A stretch of 64,000 nt of DNA from Corbicula japonica (taxonomy: Eukaryota > Mollusca > Bivalvia > Venerida > Cyrenidae): positions 434,001-498,000 of the forward strand of contig JAZAYU010000038.1 in assembly GCA_038501625.1 (NCBI GenBank). The letters run 5' to 3'. The notes under the pieces were generated by a model. That model made no database searches. It was given only the letters and a program-made list of their open reading frames with translations, and had not been told where the DNA came from. Numbering within the stretch: position 1 is the first letter of the stretch; each line of letters begins with the position of its first letter. Made by a program: the position numbers and the translations under genes. Positions 22,801-36,100 of this stretch are shown in pieces.

Positions 22801-25800
22801 ATTTTCCGGCCAAACTATATTTTTACTGCTCTAACTTTGCTAAACGTCTAAATAATAAACATTCATAATAAGATTTATTTATGCACAGTTTGAAAGAACT
22901 TCATTTTTCCGTTAGAGAGATTTAGATATTCTTCTCTTGTTATCAATCACCGTACAATGACAACTGCAATACCATATGTATGTATGTATTTTGTAATTTC
23001 CTCCTTTATTCATTGGAGCACTCCTCTTCACCAGAGGATAAGGTTTTTCGTATGTGTACACTTCTTTTTACATCCATTATAGGAGACCGCTGTATTCAAC
23101 GTATGTTACCCCTACCATCATATTCATGACATCACCAAGTATATATTACCAACGAGTATTTACACACATATATCAATATATATTTTTTTGTCATCTGACA
23201 GGTGCAGATAACTATAGATAGATAGCTTTTAGATACAGATACGGGTGCGCTACCATAGCTCTTTTCGATGAGATCCTCTGATTCTTTAACGTGCCCGGTG
23301 TATAGCACCGCTACACGCAATGAAATTCTACTTCCTGGAAGTGAACCAGTACTTAGTTAGGGAAACACTATACATAATGCAGAAATTTCCAGTGCCATGT
23401 TCGGGATTCGAACTCATGACCTCCGGATTGGTAGACCAACGCGTTACCACTGGACCACCCGTCCACCCATACAACGTGACAGTCTAAAACCATAATCACG
23501 AAGAGGCAGCAACGGTGTGCCATATATTTGCTTTCATTTATGTAAAATGGGGTAGGCAAGTACTTACACGTCATTAGTTTATAAACCATATACCTGATTT
23601 TGTAGCTCCAAATCATATTACCTAAATTTTACTTTGCCTAGTGTGGGAGAAATACGGTTAAAGCACTGTTAACAAATTTCATTAGAAATCGCGATTGATC
23701 TTGGATTTGTTTACCATACAAAAGCGCCACCTGTCGGTCAGACTTTTTATATAGCGATGTCTATAGACGTTCGTCAGAGCAGTGTGACACTGATCAATGA
23801 CAGAATGCTAGGTGATCTAGACTATTTTTACATAGCATTTCATCACAGAAGAATAATGAGTCAGTGATTAAACATATACTTATGTCTTGTTATATATTAT
23901 TTGGGGCGCGTCATGGTAAAAGGTACCTTCGGACAGTTGACGTCAATCTTTAAAATGACGTCAGAAATTTGAGCAGACAACATTAATTGTTATGCATTTC
24001 ACGGTAAAAATACCACTTAATTGTCAAAATGTGTTACAAAATCACATTTTAGTTATAAGATATTGATTTAAATTAATAAGTTTTTTTTTCTAAATTTAGT
24101 TAGAATTAAAATATTACTAATAATAGCCGAAGGTATTTTATTCCCGTGCCGTGCCCCATTTATCATAGTGTGGTGAGAAATACTCACGAATAATGAATAA
24201 AACAAGTTTTGAGATCAGTTGCAAGGATAGAAAACATATACGCACATTACATGAATTAGTTTAATATTATTACAAAAGTTTTGTTGTATATTTTTAACTT
24301 ACGATCGTTAGCGCTGTCTACCCGGAAGTAGGGGGCAACTGCTTTAATATAACCAGAAGACTTCAGTTCCACTATCCACACAGATGATGGACTGTTTGTT
24401 ATCGCACATCGACAACCGCAAGGAAATAACGTGGAACACACTTTTTGGTCGAATTTTCCGTCTATAGCATTTTCCGCGACACAGTCAGCATAATCGGATG
24501 TTTGGAAGGCACTTGCCCCTTGAACTTCATATGAATCTAAAATACAAACGGATTGGTTGATTTGGGGACCATTTTTTGCAGTTGGTTTAGTCTGTTTCTT
24601 AATAAATATTCCATTTTCACTGTCATATGCAAACCATCGTTTGGGATGGATCAAATTGTACTGTTTATTATTGTAAATATTGAGTTGTGCGCAACCCGGG
24701 GCTATGCGGTTTGGGCAGTAAAATTCATTTTCGTTAGTGCCCATGAACAGGCTCAATCGAACCCAACCTGCAATATGCTCATATTTGTCATGTTCGGTTG
24801 ATTTCAGTTAACAGAATAAGATCTTGAGATATTGTTATTGCAATACACACGATGGTGTTCTTAGACTATGGTTTACCACTAGGAGTATTGTGCATGTGCT
24901 CTTATACTTCGAAGAAAGCTTTTAAAACACGGAATGGTATTAATCTGAAAATACAGCATTGAAGGATCCATGTTCCAGGTGCCATATGCATACCATTGTT
25001 TTGGATGGATCGGAATTGTACTGTTTATTGGTGTAAATATTGAGTTTTGTTCAACCCGGAGCTAGACGGCGTGGGCATTAATATACATTCCTATTACTGC
25101 CCATGAACAAGATAAATCAAAGCGAGCCTTCAATTTTTTTTCATATTTATCGTGTTGAATGGCTTTCAAAGTTCCCTTTTCATCTATTTTAAATTATTTA
25201 ATATGCTTTATGTATAATGCTATACATTTTATTAAAACGTTAAACGTTATTACTGAAATTATCACTGAGATAAGCAACTTGAACTTTTTTAATCAAATGA
25301 TAGTGCTTCTAGGAAGGAACCCGCACTGTCACGGCGAGAGGGCCTAGCCCTGCAAATCCTGCAACGCAACCAATTGAACTAACCGGGACTACCCTCAAAA
25401 AGGTTGATCCGATAGCCCTGATATACGTAACAATCACTGCATGACATCGGTAACGGGTTATTTTACTAATAACATTACTGTCAAAACTACATTTACCGAC
25501 GTTTTTTTTTATCAAGATAAGGACTTTTTATGATTTTTCATGATAGATTAATCACAGTCATGCTCCAAATAATTCTTTATAGCAATAATTGTAAATGATA
25601 AATGATGTGTTTATAGGAAATAAGTGCCCTATTTGAGAAACATCAGAACGTTTCTATAAAGAGAGAAAAACAAAATCGCATTGTTCCGGTACGATATATA
25701 TAAAATGGTGACCAGCCTTTATATAAAAAAACGTTTGTATTTAATTGACCATGTAAACTCTTTGAAGAATATGCAAAACAATATGTATTGCAAATTAGTA

Positions 25801-26923
25801 CTGGCTATGATTTCTAGATAGTTAAGTGAAGTATATTGGTGCAAATTGGTGAAATATTGACACGTTTTCATCTATGATTTTAGACACTCTTGCTTAACAA
25901 AGAACTGCGAGTTCAAACCATATCTTAAACGTTATAAAATGACATGCACATGTAAAAACGGTATAAATATCCTTATATTTCGTGGAGATTCTACTCTTTC
26001 GAAGTCATCCGATTTTGTCGTGATTTTTTGAAGTTTTTTGCTCCTTGTCCATTTTTGACATCATAACAATCATTACAAGTCATTCTCTTGATCAATAGTA
26101 GAGGTAATAATGCGAACGTTTTCCCATTTATCCTTTATTATCTTAGCTGACGATCTAACAATCTGAGAGCATTTCAAACCGAGTAAAATATTTTTCAGTA
26201 ACTTGTTAAATTTGTTTTAAGAGGAAAACATCAGAGAGAAACCGTGGAATGGCTGATTGGTAAGACGCAAGCTTGTTAAAGAGTGTGGTTATTTGATAAA
26301 CCGGTTGCTATTTTTGAGAGTCGAACGCCAGTTGAACAATTCTTACGTTTCTAAAATAGCCGTTTGGTGACCCGCTAGTTAAGGAAAAAATGATTACCGA
26401 TCTACGGTTGCTATTTCGTTGAGCCGCCATCCGGTAAAAATTGATACTGATATGGTATTGTCGTTAAATGATCTGCAAGCAACGTAAAACTGGTTTCCGT
26501 TCTGCAACTTGTTTAATCTTATTATGTTTGATATACGTATAAGAGCAGCATCTTCTCAATAAAATGTGAAGCAAAGTTTAACTTCTAGCCAGCTTAACAA
26601 AACTCACATTTCTAAATTGTAATGCTAATATACAACAAAACTTGTAATACCTTTGTAATATACAGTCCATCCGGTGCGAGGAGTTGCTGACTTAGTCCTG
26701 TCTGGAGGGTAATAGGCCGACAGCTCGCATTGAGAATTTGCTTCGTTTACGTTAGCTGCTACACATCCGGAAATTTCCTGGCATTTCGCTAAACACATCA
26801 ACAATGAAACAGATTCAATTGAATCAATTGTTTCGCCAAAAGATACGTTTATTTCATCCCATCGCAACCATTTTCTCATTAATTCGATGCCATCAACAGT
26901 TTGAAGCAAAACATTATGTAAAA
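19899..26923 (-). CDS. Secreted PAN + F-type-lectin-like protein, copy A (5' end in gap)
   Basis: Minus-strand exons: exon 1 26651-26923 (start codon and part of the signal peptide fall in the N gap), exon 2 24303-24536, exon 3 19899-20119. Exon 1 encodes a PAN/Apple-like module with MCLAKCQ, GCVAA and QCELS cysteines. Exons 2 and 3 together give a discoidin/F-type-lectin-like fold: CVAENAIDG, VWIVELKSSGY, then WRNTNF ... NVGTLCVNY ... IQLCEV. Junctions are GT-AG, phase 1 and phase 1; the exon 2 donor is gtaagt. It is practically the same as copy B, so it may not be an independent gene. The fucose-binding R-D pair typical of F-type lectins is not evident, so sugar binding is unproven. Confidence 0.75.
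20337..20440 (-). mobile_element. tRNA-like SINE head fragment
   Basis: Read on the minus strand it has a B-box-like gtgcgggttcgctccc and the ggcgctgt segment of the tRNA-like module at 41.9 kb, in degenerate form. Same at 30575-30680. Confidence 0.55.
20500..21020. repeat. 48 bp minisatellite, about 11 units
   Basis: Unit aagataggaccaaacctaca + aaaagcgaacatcccactca + gttaaacg. Later units are regular; earlier units are degenerate. An 81-codon open frame (20715-20960) repeats DRTKPTKSEHPTQ only because 48 is divisible by three. It joins a truncated MITE on its right. Also at 30740-31258. Confidence 0.85.
21021..21167. mobile_element. MITE family 1, truncated copy joined to the minisatellite
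   Basis: Begins inside the family core (aacagtgattttgtttcaca) and ends with the TIR ccgaaggtaccttttcccgt. The missing half is replaced by the minisatellite. Confidence 0.8.
21540..22260. repeat. Non-coding block paralogous to 48.17-48.77 kb
   Basis: Shared landmarks in order: cattmatgaggccagtgaatgc-like sequence, aatcaccaatgtgttaacct, ctgtatcttatttt, and the stretch around attatcgatctcttcattat. This lies in the intron between exons 3 and 2 of copy A. Similarity estimated by eye. Confidence 0.55.
23388..23466 (-). mobile_element. tRNA-like / tRNA-derived SINE head
   Basis: The minus strand reads gggtggtccagtggtaacgc ... ggtcatgagttcgaatcccg, giving an A-box (tggtccagtggtaacgc) and a B-box (agttcgaatcc). 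The anticodon arm does not fold into a clean 5+7+5 stem, so I favour a SINE or tRNA pseudogene over a working tRNA. Same in copy 2 at about 33626-33704. Confidence 0.55.
23904..24156. mobile_element. MITE family 1 copy
   Basis: Ends gggcgcgtcatggtaaaagg and ttcccgtgccgtgcccc. Contains aaaatgacgtcagaaa. Lies within the intron just 3' (in gene sense) of copy A exon 2. Confidence 0.8.
24303..24767 (-). other. Possible 5'-extended version of exon 2 (copy A)
   Basis: On the minus strand an alternative acceptor catattgcag precedes 24767. From there to the exon 2 donor the frame is open for 465 nt (155 codons) and the phase matches exon 1, so splicing would insert 77 extra residues. The extra part begins GWVRLSLFMGTNENEFYCP and includes NLIHPKRWFAYDSENG. 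I recognise no domain. A decayed tandem copy of this stretch lies at about 24978-25160. Copy 2 carries a one-base deletion in a T run that breaks this frame. Paralogues C and D lack it. Confidence 0.4.
25297..25485 (-). mobile_element. tRNA-SINE copy
   Basis: Reverse orientation of the SINE at 41.83-41.99 kb: body (gttattttactaataac, atacgtaacaatcactgcat) followed by the tRNA-like head (tagttcaattggttgcg, gtgcgggttccttcc). Copy 2 at about 35534-35720. Confidence 0.7.
25500..26640. other. Intron 1 of copy A, mostly unrecognised
   Basis: AT-rich. About 26160-26480 resembles, in inverse orientation, 61.09-61.35 kb inside intron 1 of gene D, so this part of the intron predates the gene duplication. 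Confidence 0.45.
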
Positions 26924-27423
26924 NNNNNNNNNNNNNNNNNNNNNNNNNNNNNNNNNNNNNNNNNNNNNNNNNNNNNNNNNNNNNNNNNNNNNNNNNNNNN
27001 NNNNNNNNNNNNNNNNNNNNNNNNNNNNNNNNNNNNNNNNNNNNNNNNNNNNNNNNNNNNNNNNNNNNNNNNNNNNNNNNNNNNNNNNNNNNNNNNNNNN
27101 NNNNNNNNNNNNNNNNNNNNNNNNNNNNNNNNNNNNNNNNNNNNNNNNNNNNNNNNNNNNNNNNNNNNNNNNNNNNNNNNNNNNNNNNNNNNNNNNNNNN
27201 NNNNNNNNNNNNNNNNNNNNNNNNNNNNNNNNNNNNNNNNNNNNNNNNNNNNNNNNNNNNNNNNNNNNNNNNNNNNNNNNNNNNNNNNNNNNNNNNNNNN
27301 NNNNNNNNNNNNNNNNNNNNNNNNNNNNNNNNNNNNNNNNNNNNNNNNNNNNNNNNNNNNNNNNNNNNNNNNNNNNNNNNNNNNNNNNNNNNNNNNNNNN
27401 NNNNNNNNNNNNNNNNNNNNNNN
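26924..27423. other. Assembly gap, exactly 500 N
   Basis: A fixed-size scaffold gap. Reading frames crossing it have no meaning. Confidence 1.
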
Positions 27424-28971
27424 TAAATATTAATTCAAGAAGATTTTCATTTAAAATTATGGCTGCCAATTAACCATATCGAATATGCATTATAATTGTG
27501 ATTTTATTTAATCCATGTGGTATCAGAATCTAATAAATTATAAACATTATAATGACATTTGTTGTACAAAGTAATTGATGATGTTACTGAATTGCCGCCA
27601 GTATACATTGGGATCAACATCTTTTTTTATAACTATTTTTATTCACCAGAAAGTACACAACCTGTACAAATACATGCACAACTCAAGTACAACTACATAA
27701 TCCTAATTATATAAACAATGTCTGTAAGTTATTCACTTAATACCATGTTACAAATCCTGAAAATTATCAAAATGGTACCTTAATGAACAAATCCTATAGA
27801 TTATTAACTTAATACCATGTTACAAACCCTGTAAATTATTGTTGTAGTCACCAAACAATATATATATTAACATGAACAACTTAGGTACAACTCAAGTACA
27901 CAGTCTACATGAGAATAACTATATGAACATGTCATTTAAATTATTAAAATAATTACTATGTTACAGGTCATGTAAATTATTAACGTTACAGGTCATGTAA
28001 ATTATTAACATGGTAACATAATTTTGGTTGTAGTTACCAAAATGAATATTTATCTCTATATATTTTTTTTCACATCAATTGAAATTTCTGGCTATTTTTA
28101 ATGACAAAAGTGGAAATTGGGATCAACATTAAACTGACCATATGGACCGATGCAGCCAGTGGACCGCTTTGAAAAAAAATCATTTCAGTTCTGTTCTAAG
28201 TTGTTTCAAAACGTATTAGCAATGGTTACTGATTCTTCTATTCCAGACCACATTTTCAATTAGTATTAACAAATAAAAATGCATGCATAATTTCGCCCAC
28301 TGGGATTTAAGTTTAGTTGAGCACCATCCAATTGCACCAACAGATTCTCGTGTGAACAAACAAGTAAATAATTGTACCTGTTGTCACACTAAACTAGCTC
28401 ACTCCCACCGATCGACAATTGTGCATGCAAAAGCACAGCCACATTCAAAACATACAAAGCTTAAAGAAATTAAAAGCAAACAAATCAAGCATGTGATCTA
28501 ATCGACACCAGAATACTTGGAGTCTTTTCAACACCAACAAGATGAAAGAAATAAAAGAAACATATAGAGCTTCTGTTCGTAAGCAAGATTTTCCTATAAA
28601 ATTTCATTATCTCTTAAAGCCTTCCCACCTTTCCAACAAAGAAATAATCAAAAAAATCAATGGTAAATAAAATAACACTTTATTTTAAATGGCCTTGGCA
28701 GTGTTTTTTTAATGAAACATCTTAAACAACAACAACAAAAAAAAAACGTACTCTTTCATTGTTATACCTTTTAAGATATTTCGATGGGTATACTTGTCTA
28801 GAATTAATAACTTTGCGAAAACAATATAACATAGTTGATCTAAAATGTCTTAAGTTTTGCCAAATATTGGTCGACAAATGAAGTTCGCAAGTCTTTGCAA
28901 AACATCAAAAAAGAAAGAAGAAAAAAAAACCGCTGAAAACAAATAAATAAGAATGCCGCATATAAAATTTA

Positions 28972-29467
28972 GGCGCGTCTCAGGAAAACGTACAGTACCT
29001 TCGGACTGTAGGCGTCAGTTCTTAAAATGACGTCTAAAGTTCAGCATAACTTATTTTTCATTTCGCGAAAAAATATTATGTTATAAAGATGTGTAAAAAG
29101 AACTTCCAGTATAGTATTAAAAACAATTCTAAGTTCTTCAAAAATATAACAACTAAAATTTAAAAAGTTATGACGGAAGACACATTTTCCTGTGGCGTGC
29201 CTCATATGGGCGCGTCACGGAAAAAGGTACCTTCTGACAGTAACTGACGTCAATTGTTGAAATGACGTCATAAATTTGAGCAAACTACATTAATTATTAT
29301 GCATTTCGCGGTAAAAGTATATCATTTTATTGTAAAAATGAGTAAGAAAATCACTTCTTACATATGATAAACTGAAACATAATATTGTTGTAATTTCTTT
29401 CCAAATATAGTAACAAATAAAATGTAACAAAATATGACCGAATATACCTTTTCCTGTGACGCGCCCC
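28972..29467. mobile_element. Two adjacent MITE family 1 copies (copy 2 of the block)
   Basis: 28972-29201 and 29208-29467 match 18747-18967 and 18974-19230, with a small insertion (about 29115-29124) and a few bases (gtaactg) differing near 29238. Confidence 0.8.
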
Positions 29468-30135
29468 ATATGACACATGAGGAATTGTTAAAAATCGCGA
29501 TTTCCTGTCAAATCTGTTTACTTCGCGCGGGTTTAATTTTCGCGTATTTTGCACTAGAATAAGAGCGCGAAATTAAACCCAAACAAAATCAAACCGTTTA
29601 ATAGCGTTTCTTACGAGACAAATACAGCTGCGCGAATTTATCCCCCTCCCGCGAATTTGTTATTCGCGGGTTTGCGCGATAATTCGTTCCCGCAAAATTA
29701 ATTGATACTACGGTTGTAGATTAAAGTAAAGCAGCCGACTAAACAATGTCGTGAACATTTGTTTAACACAAACTATGAATCTGAAATGAATTCTTGGAAT
29801 GCAATCTCTAAACTATAGCTTTGATAATAAAGTGACTTTAAAACTATAGAATGCTTTCTGCAAAACCCACATTATTATTGTGTTTGTTTGTTATCGCTCG
29901 AATACGATAATAGCCGGAGCCAGAAAACATGCTTAAACCTATCATTTATTTTGCTGAACAGCTGATATCCTTAATTATCCTATTTAAACTGTTAAATCTA
30001 TACAAATGCAAGATATTTAAATCACCGGTTTTTGTTGTGATTCTTTGTTCTACACAGTATTATTGCAATGTTCAACTCACAGTTCTAATGTGAAAAAATA
30101 TTGAAACATAGAAAACTAACAATTCTAACTAAAAT

Positions 30136-33100
30136 TCAAACACAGATAAATTTCACTTCACATAGCTGAATTGCGTCGATGAGTACGGACGAATCCTTGA
30201 ATATTTTCACAACTTTACCATATATGGCTCGTGGGCACGAAAAGCTGATTTCTGATGTTATCGGGTCTCCGGTGTAATTCACACATAGCGTTCCAACATT
30301 TGCTAAGTCCGCTAAAGATTCGTGCACAAAAATGGAGAAGTTTGTGTTCCTCCAATCTACAATAATAACAGAAACACTTCAAATATTTAGCATGCTATAC
30401 ATGTAATACCAATCACGGCAAGGTATCGCACCTAAAGAACAACCTACATAGTTCTTTCCAGCGGCTGTTTTATCTTGCCGAACTCACCAAAAAGTTCACA
30501 TATTAAAAAAATCAAAAGCATTTTTATTGAAACAAATTTCTATCACAATTTTCTAGGAGCTTTTAGTATGGTATAAAATGATATTGCCTCTACCCGGGAG
30601 CGAACCCGCACCGTCAATGCAACAGCGCCTAGCTATGCAATTTCGACAGCGCAACCGATATAAATTTCGTTGTGTTGCCAGACTAGAAAACTAACGAATG
30701 TGATTAAGAAAATGAGTGAAGTTATATCAGGAAAACCCAAATTTAAAAAAGCAAACATCCCTCTCAGCTTAATGAAGATAGGACCAAACCTAAAAAAGAA
30801 AAACATCCCACTCAGCTAAAAGAAGTTAGGACTAAACCTAAAAAACAAAACATCCCACTCAGCTAAAAGAAGATAGGACCAAACCTAAAAAAGAAAACAT
30901 CCCTATCAGCTAAAAGAAGATAGGACCAAACCTAAAAAAAAATCATCCCACTTTGCTAAAAGAATATAGGACCAAACCTACAAAAAGCGAACATCCCACT
31001 CAGTTAAACGAAGATAGGACCGAACCTACAAAAAGCGAACATCCCACTCAGATAAATGAAGATAGGACCAAACCTACAAAAAGCGAACATCCCACTAAGT
31101 TAAACGAAGATAAGACCAAACCTACAAAAAGCGAACATCCCACTCAGATAAAAGAAGATAGGACCAAACCTACAAAAAGCGAACATCCCACTCAGTAAAA
31201 CGAAGATAGGACCAAACCTACAAAAAGCGAACATCCCACTCAGTTAAACGAAGATAGGAAAACAGTGATTTTGTTTCACATTTTGACAATGAAATGGTAT
31301 TTTACCGCGAATTGCATAGTAATTAATGTCGTCTGCTCAACTTTATGACGTCGTTTCAAGGATTGACGTCAACTGCCCGAAGGTACCTTTTCCCGTTGCG
31401 TGCCTCTTATATTAAAATCAAAGTATAGAGAGTATGTGTTTGTTGAAGTTAAATATCAATATTTATTCACAAGCAAACTTCTGAAACTGATATTTTGACG
31501 AGTGTCGTAGCCACTCTTGAAAAAAAAGTTTATGGTGTTCACAAGTGAAATAAAACATTTATTCCACTTAAAAAAACAACACATTTTTGTAAATTGATGT
31601 TTTCTTGTCAAAGTAATTAGTAAAGAATTGGAAACTCAGAGTTCTTGTTCCCTGTGGTGGACCCAATAAATAAATGCCGCTTAACTTTCAATCATAAAAC
31701 AAGTGGATTACTAATTTCATTTTTTAGTTCATACGAAACAATTTCTAATGGAATATTTTTCAGGATATTATAATGAGACAAAATAAAAACGTGACAAAAT
31801 AACATGGTTAACTCCTTTTACATTCATGAGGCCAGTGAATGCTAATATGTAGAGGAAATTTTAATCACCAATGTGTTAACCTTGGAAGTGTCAGGTCTAT
31901 ATCTAATGGTCTAACAAAAAATGAAAATTTAAAAACAATATGTGGTTGTGTCATATTAAACGTTCAAATTTCGTTCTTTCACTTATTTAAAGAAGAGTTA
32001 TTTACCAAAACGGATATTTAAGTAACTGTATCTTATTTTTTGCATCAGTCCGTTTGTTTATTTCATTCTATAAACTTCTAAATTCGACATTCAAATAATC
32101 TGCGAGTTAACATTATCGATCTCTTCATTATTTAGAAAAATCGAGATAACATGAACCTCTGTGGAAAACGAACTACACCGTCCAGCTTTATAAAATGTCA
32201 AAATATTTGCAAGAGAACACAAATTAAATACAAGAAACTATATTGCATCACTGAACGAAATGTTTGAATTTTTAAACTGGTTAGTTTCATTTTGCTCGGT
32301 ATCTTTCGGTCTTGAATTAGAATAAGGGTTTTAAAAATATATAAAAAACATAATAACGGACGTAAAAAGTATTAAATTTCTTTATCAACCTTCACAACTA
32401 TTATTATGTTTAACCCTGTACAAAGTTTATATAATTGATAAAGTTATTTCATTTTGTAAATACTACAGACAAAGAAGGATAAAAACATTACTGATCAAAT
32501 TTATGAATTTAGGAACTGGTAAGTTTTCATTTTTGTTTATTTTCCAGAGATGGAAATAGCGATAAAACATTTTGTCGCCGACACAAACGTATTGCAGAAA
32601 AAATTATATTCTGTTATTGGTTACCATATTTTTCATTTTTCGTTGGCCCGGTATAATAATTATCTTAAACGATGGTTTATATATTCTGTTAATAACCCGA
32701 CCTCAACTTCAGTTTTTACATTAGTCTCAATCATTCAGACGCTCTGATTTCGCAATGGCGATTAGTACGTCTGAAGACATTGTTCGTTAAAAAACCAGAC
32801 ACTCCAAAACGAGGCTTGTTATTAGGACACTAGTATGGAACGCCGTTGTTGTCTTGTGAAAATTATTTTTTAGACTGTCGCCCTGTCAGCTGGCAATAGA
32901 AAAATCATATCCTACGGCGACATGCATTTTTTAACTGTATTATTGCGCCCAAAGGCGTGTTCAAGTAAGCTGAGGAATGCATTTATGTTGATGTTAAGTG
33001 TTGCTTTGTTTTTGTGTTTGGCTGTAGAATGTAGGAATATTTTCCGGCCAAACTATTTTTTTACTGCTCTAACTTTGCTAAACGTCTAAATAATAAACAT

Positions 33101-36100
33101 TCATAATAAGATTTATTTATGCACAGTTTGAAAGAACTTCATTTTTCCGTTAGAGAGATTTAGATATTCTTCTCTTGTTATCAATCACCGTACAATGACA
33201 ACTGCAATACCATATGTATGTATGTATTTTGTAATTTCCTCCTTTATTCATTGGAGCACTCCTCTTCACCAGAGGATAAGGTTTTTCGTATGTGTACACT
33301 TCTTTTTACATCCATTATAGGAGACCGCTGTATTCAACGTATGTTACCCCTACCATCATATTCATGACATCACCAAGTATATATTACCAACGAGTATTTA
33401 CACACATATATCAATATATATTTTTTTGTCATCTGACAGGTGCAGATAACTATAGATAGATAGCTTTTAGATACAGATACGGGTGCGCTACCATAGCTCT
33501 TTTCGATGAGATCCTCTGATTCTTTAACGTGCCCGGTGTATAGCACCGCTACACGCAATGAAATTCTACTTCCTGGAAGTGAACCAGTACTTAGTTAGGG
33601 AAACACTATACATAATGCAGAAATTTCCAGTGCCATGTTCGGGATTCGAACTCATGACCTCCGGATTGGTAGACCAACGCGTTACCACTGGACCACCCGT
33701 CCACCCATACAACGTGACAGTCTAAAACCATAATCACGAAGAGGCAGCAACGGTGTGCCATATATTTGCTTTCATTTATGTAAAATGGGGTAGGCAAGTA
33801 CTTACACGTCATTAGTTTATAAACCATATACCTGATTTTGTAGCTCCAAATCATATTACCTAAATTTTACTTTGCCTAGTGTGGGAGAAATACGGTTAAA
33901 GCACTGTTAACAAATTTCATTAGAAATCGCGATTGATCTTGGATTTGTTTACCATACAAAAGCGCCACCTGTCGGTCAGACTTTTTATATAGCGATGTCT
34001 ATAGACGTTCGTCAGAGCAGTGTGACACTGATCAATGACAGAATGCTAGGTGATCTAGACTATTTTTACATAGCATTTCATCACAGAAGAATAATGAGTC
34101 AGTGATTAAACATATACTTATGTCTTGTTATATATTATTTGGGGCGCGTCACGGTAAAAGGTACCTTCGGACAGTTGACGTCAATCTTTAAAATGACGTC
34201 AGAAATTTGAGCAGACAACATTAATTGTTATGCATTTCACGGTAAAAATACCACTTAATTGTCAAAATGTGTTACAAAATCACATTTTAGTTATAAGATA
34301 TTGATTTAAATTAATAAGTTTTTTTTTCTAAATTTAGTTAGAATTAAAATATTACTAATAATAGCCGAAGGTATTTTATTCCCGTGCCGTGCCCCATTTA
34401 TCATAGTGTGGTGAGAAATACTCACGAATAATGAATAAAACAAGTTTTGAGATCAGTTGCAAGGATAGAAAACATATACGCACATTACATGAATTAGTTT
34501 AATATTATTACAAAAGTTTTGTTGTATATTTTTAACTTACGATCGTTAGCGCTGTCTACCCGGAAGTAGGGGGCAACTGCTTTAATATAACCAGAAGACT
34601 TCAGTTCCACTATCCACACAGATGATGGACTGTTTGTTATCGCACATCGACAACCGCAAGGAAATAACGTGGAACACACTTTTTGGTCGAATTTTCCGTC
34701 TATAGCATTTTCCGCGACACAGTCAGCATAATCGGATGTTTGGAAGGCACTTGCCCCTTGAACTTCATATGAATCTAAAATACAAACGGATTGGTTGATT
34801 TGGGGACCATTTTTGCAGTTGGTTAAGTCTGTTTCTTAATAAATATTCCATTTTCACTGTCATATGCAAACCATCGTTTGGGATGGATCAAATTGTACTG
34901 TTTATTATTGTAAATATTGAGTTGTGCGCAACCCGGGGCTATGCGGTTTGGGCAGTAAAATTCATTTTCGTTAATGCCCATGAACAGGCTCAATCGAACC
35001 CAACCTGCAATATGCTCATATTTGTCATGTTCGGTTGATTTCAGTTAACAGAATAAGATCTTGAGATATTGTTATTGCAATACACACGATGGTGTTCTTA
35101 GACTATGGTTTACCACTAGGAGTATTGTGCATGTGCTCTTATACTTCGAAGAAAGCTTTTAAAACACGGAATGGTATTAATCTGAAAATACAGCATTGAA
35201 GGATCCATGTTCCAGGTGCCATATGCATACCATTGTTTTGGATGGATCGGAATTGTACTGTTTATTGGTGTAAATATTGAGTTTTGTTCAACCCGGAGCT
35301 AGACGGCGTGGGCATTAATATACATTTCTATTACTGCCCATGAACAAGATAAATCAAAGCGAGCCTTCAATTTTTTTTCATATTTATCGTGTTGAATGGC
35401 TTTCAAAGTTCCCTTTTCATCTATTTTAAATTATTTAATATGCTTTATGTATAATGCTATACATTTTATTAAAACGTTAAACGTTATTACTGAAATTATC
35501 ACTGAGATAAGCAACTTGAACTTTTTTAATCAAATGATAGTGCTTCTAGGAAGGAACCCGCACTGTCACGGCGAGAGGGCCTAGCCCTGCAAATCCTGCA
35601 ACGCAACCAATTGAACTAACCGGGACTACCCTAGAAAGGTTGATCCGATAGCCCTGATATACGTAACAATCACTGCATGACATCGGTAACGGGTTATTTT
35701 ACTAATAACATTACTGTCAAAACTACATTTACCGACGTTTTTTTTTATCAAGATAAGGACTTTTTATGATTTTTCATGATAGATTAATCACAGTCATGCT
35801 CCAAATAATTCTTTATAGCAATAATTGTAAATGATAAATGATGTGTTTATAGGAAATAAGTGCCCTATTTGAGAAACATCAGAACGTTTCTATAAAGAGA
35901 GAAAAACAAAATCGCATTGTTCCGGTACGATATATATAAAATGGTGACCAGCCTTTATAAAAAAACGTTTGTATTTAATTGACCATGTAAACTCTTTGAA
36001 GAATATGCAAAACAATATGTATTGCAAATTAGTACTGGCTATGATTTCTAGATAGTTAAGTGAAGTATATTGGTGCAAATTGGTGAAATATTGACACGTT

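Larger units (their letters stand above)
17201..26923. repeat. Copy 1 of a ~9.73 kb near-identical duplication (ends at N gap)
   Basis: This block corresponds base for base to 27424-37157, with about 14 small differences found by eye, many of them homopolymer or short indels. Its right end is exactly the first N and copy 2's left end is exactly after the last N. It contains gene copy A, four MITE copies, a minisatellite and tRNA-like SINE fragments. Confidence 0.95.

Noticed and set aside
23388..23466. Functional tRNA gene
   Set aside because: A-box and B-box are good but the anticodon arm does not pair cleanly and the acceptor stem is uncertain; treated as a SINE head or pseudogene.
26804..27469. 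Reading frames of about 200 residues on both strands
   Set aside because: They span the 500 N gap; the open frame is created by unknown bases.
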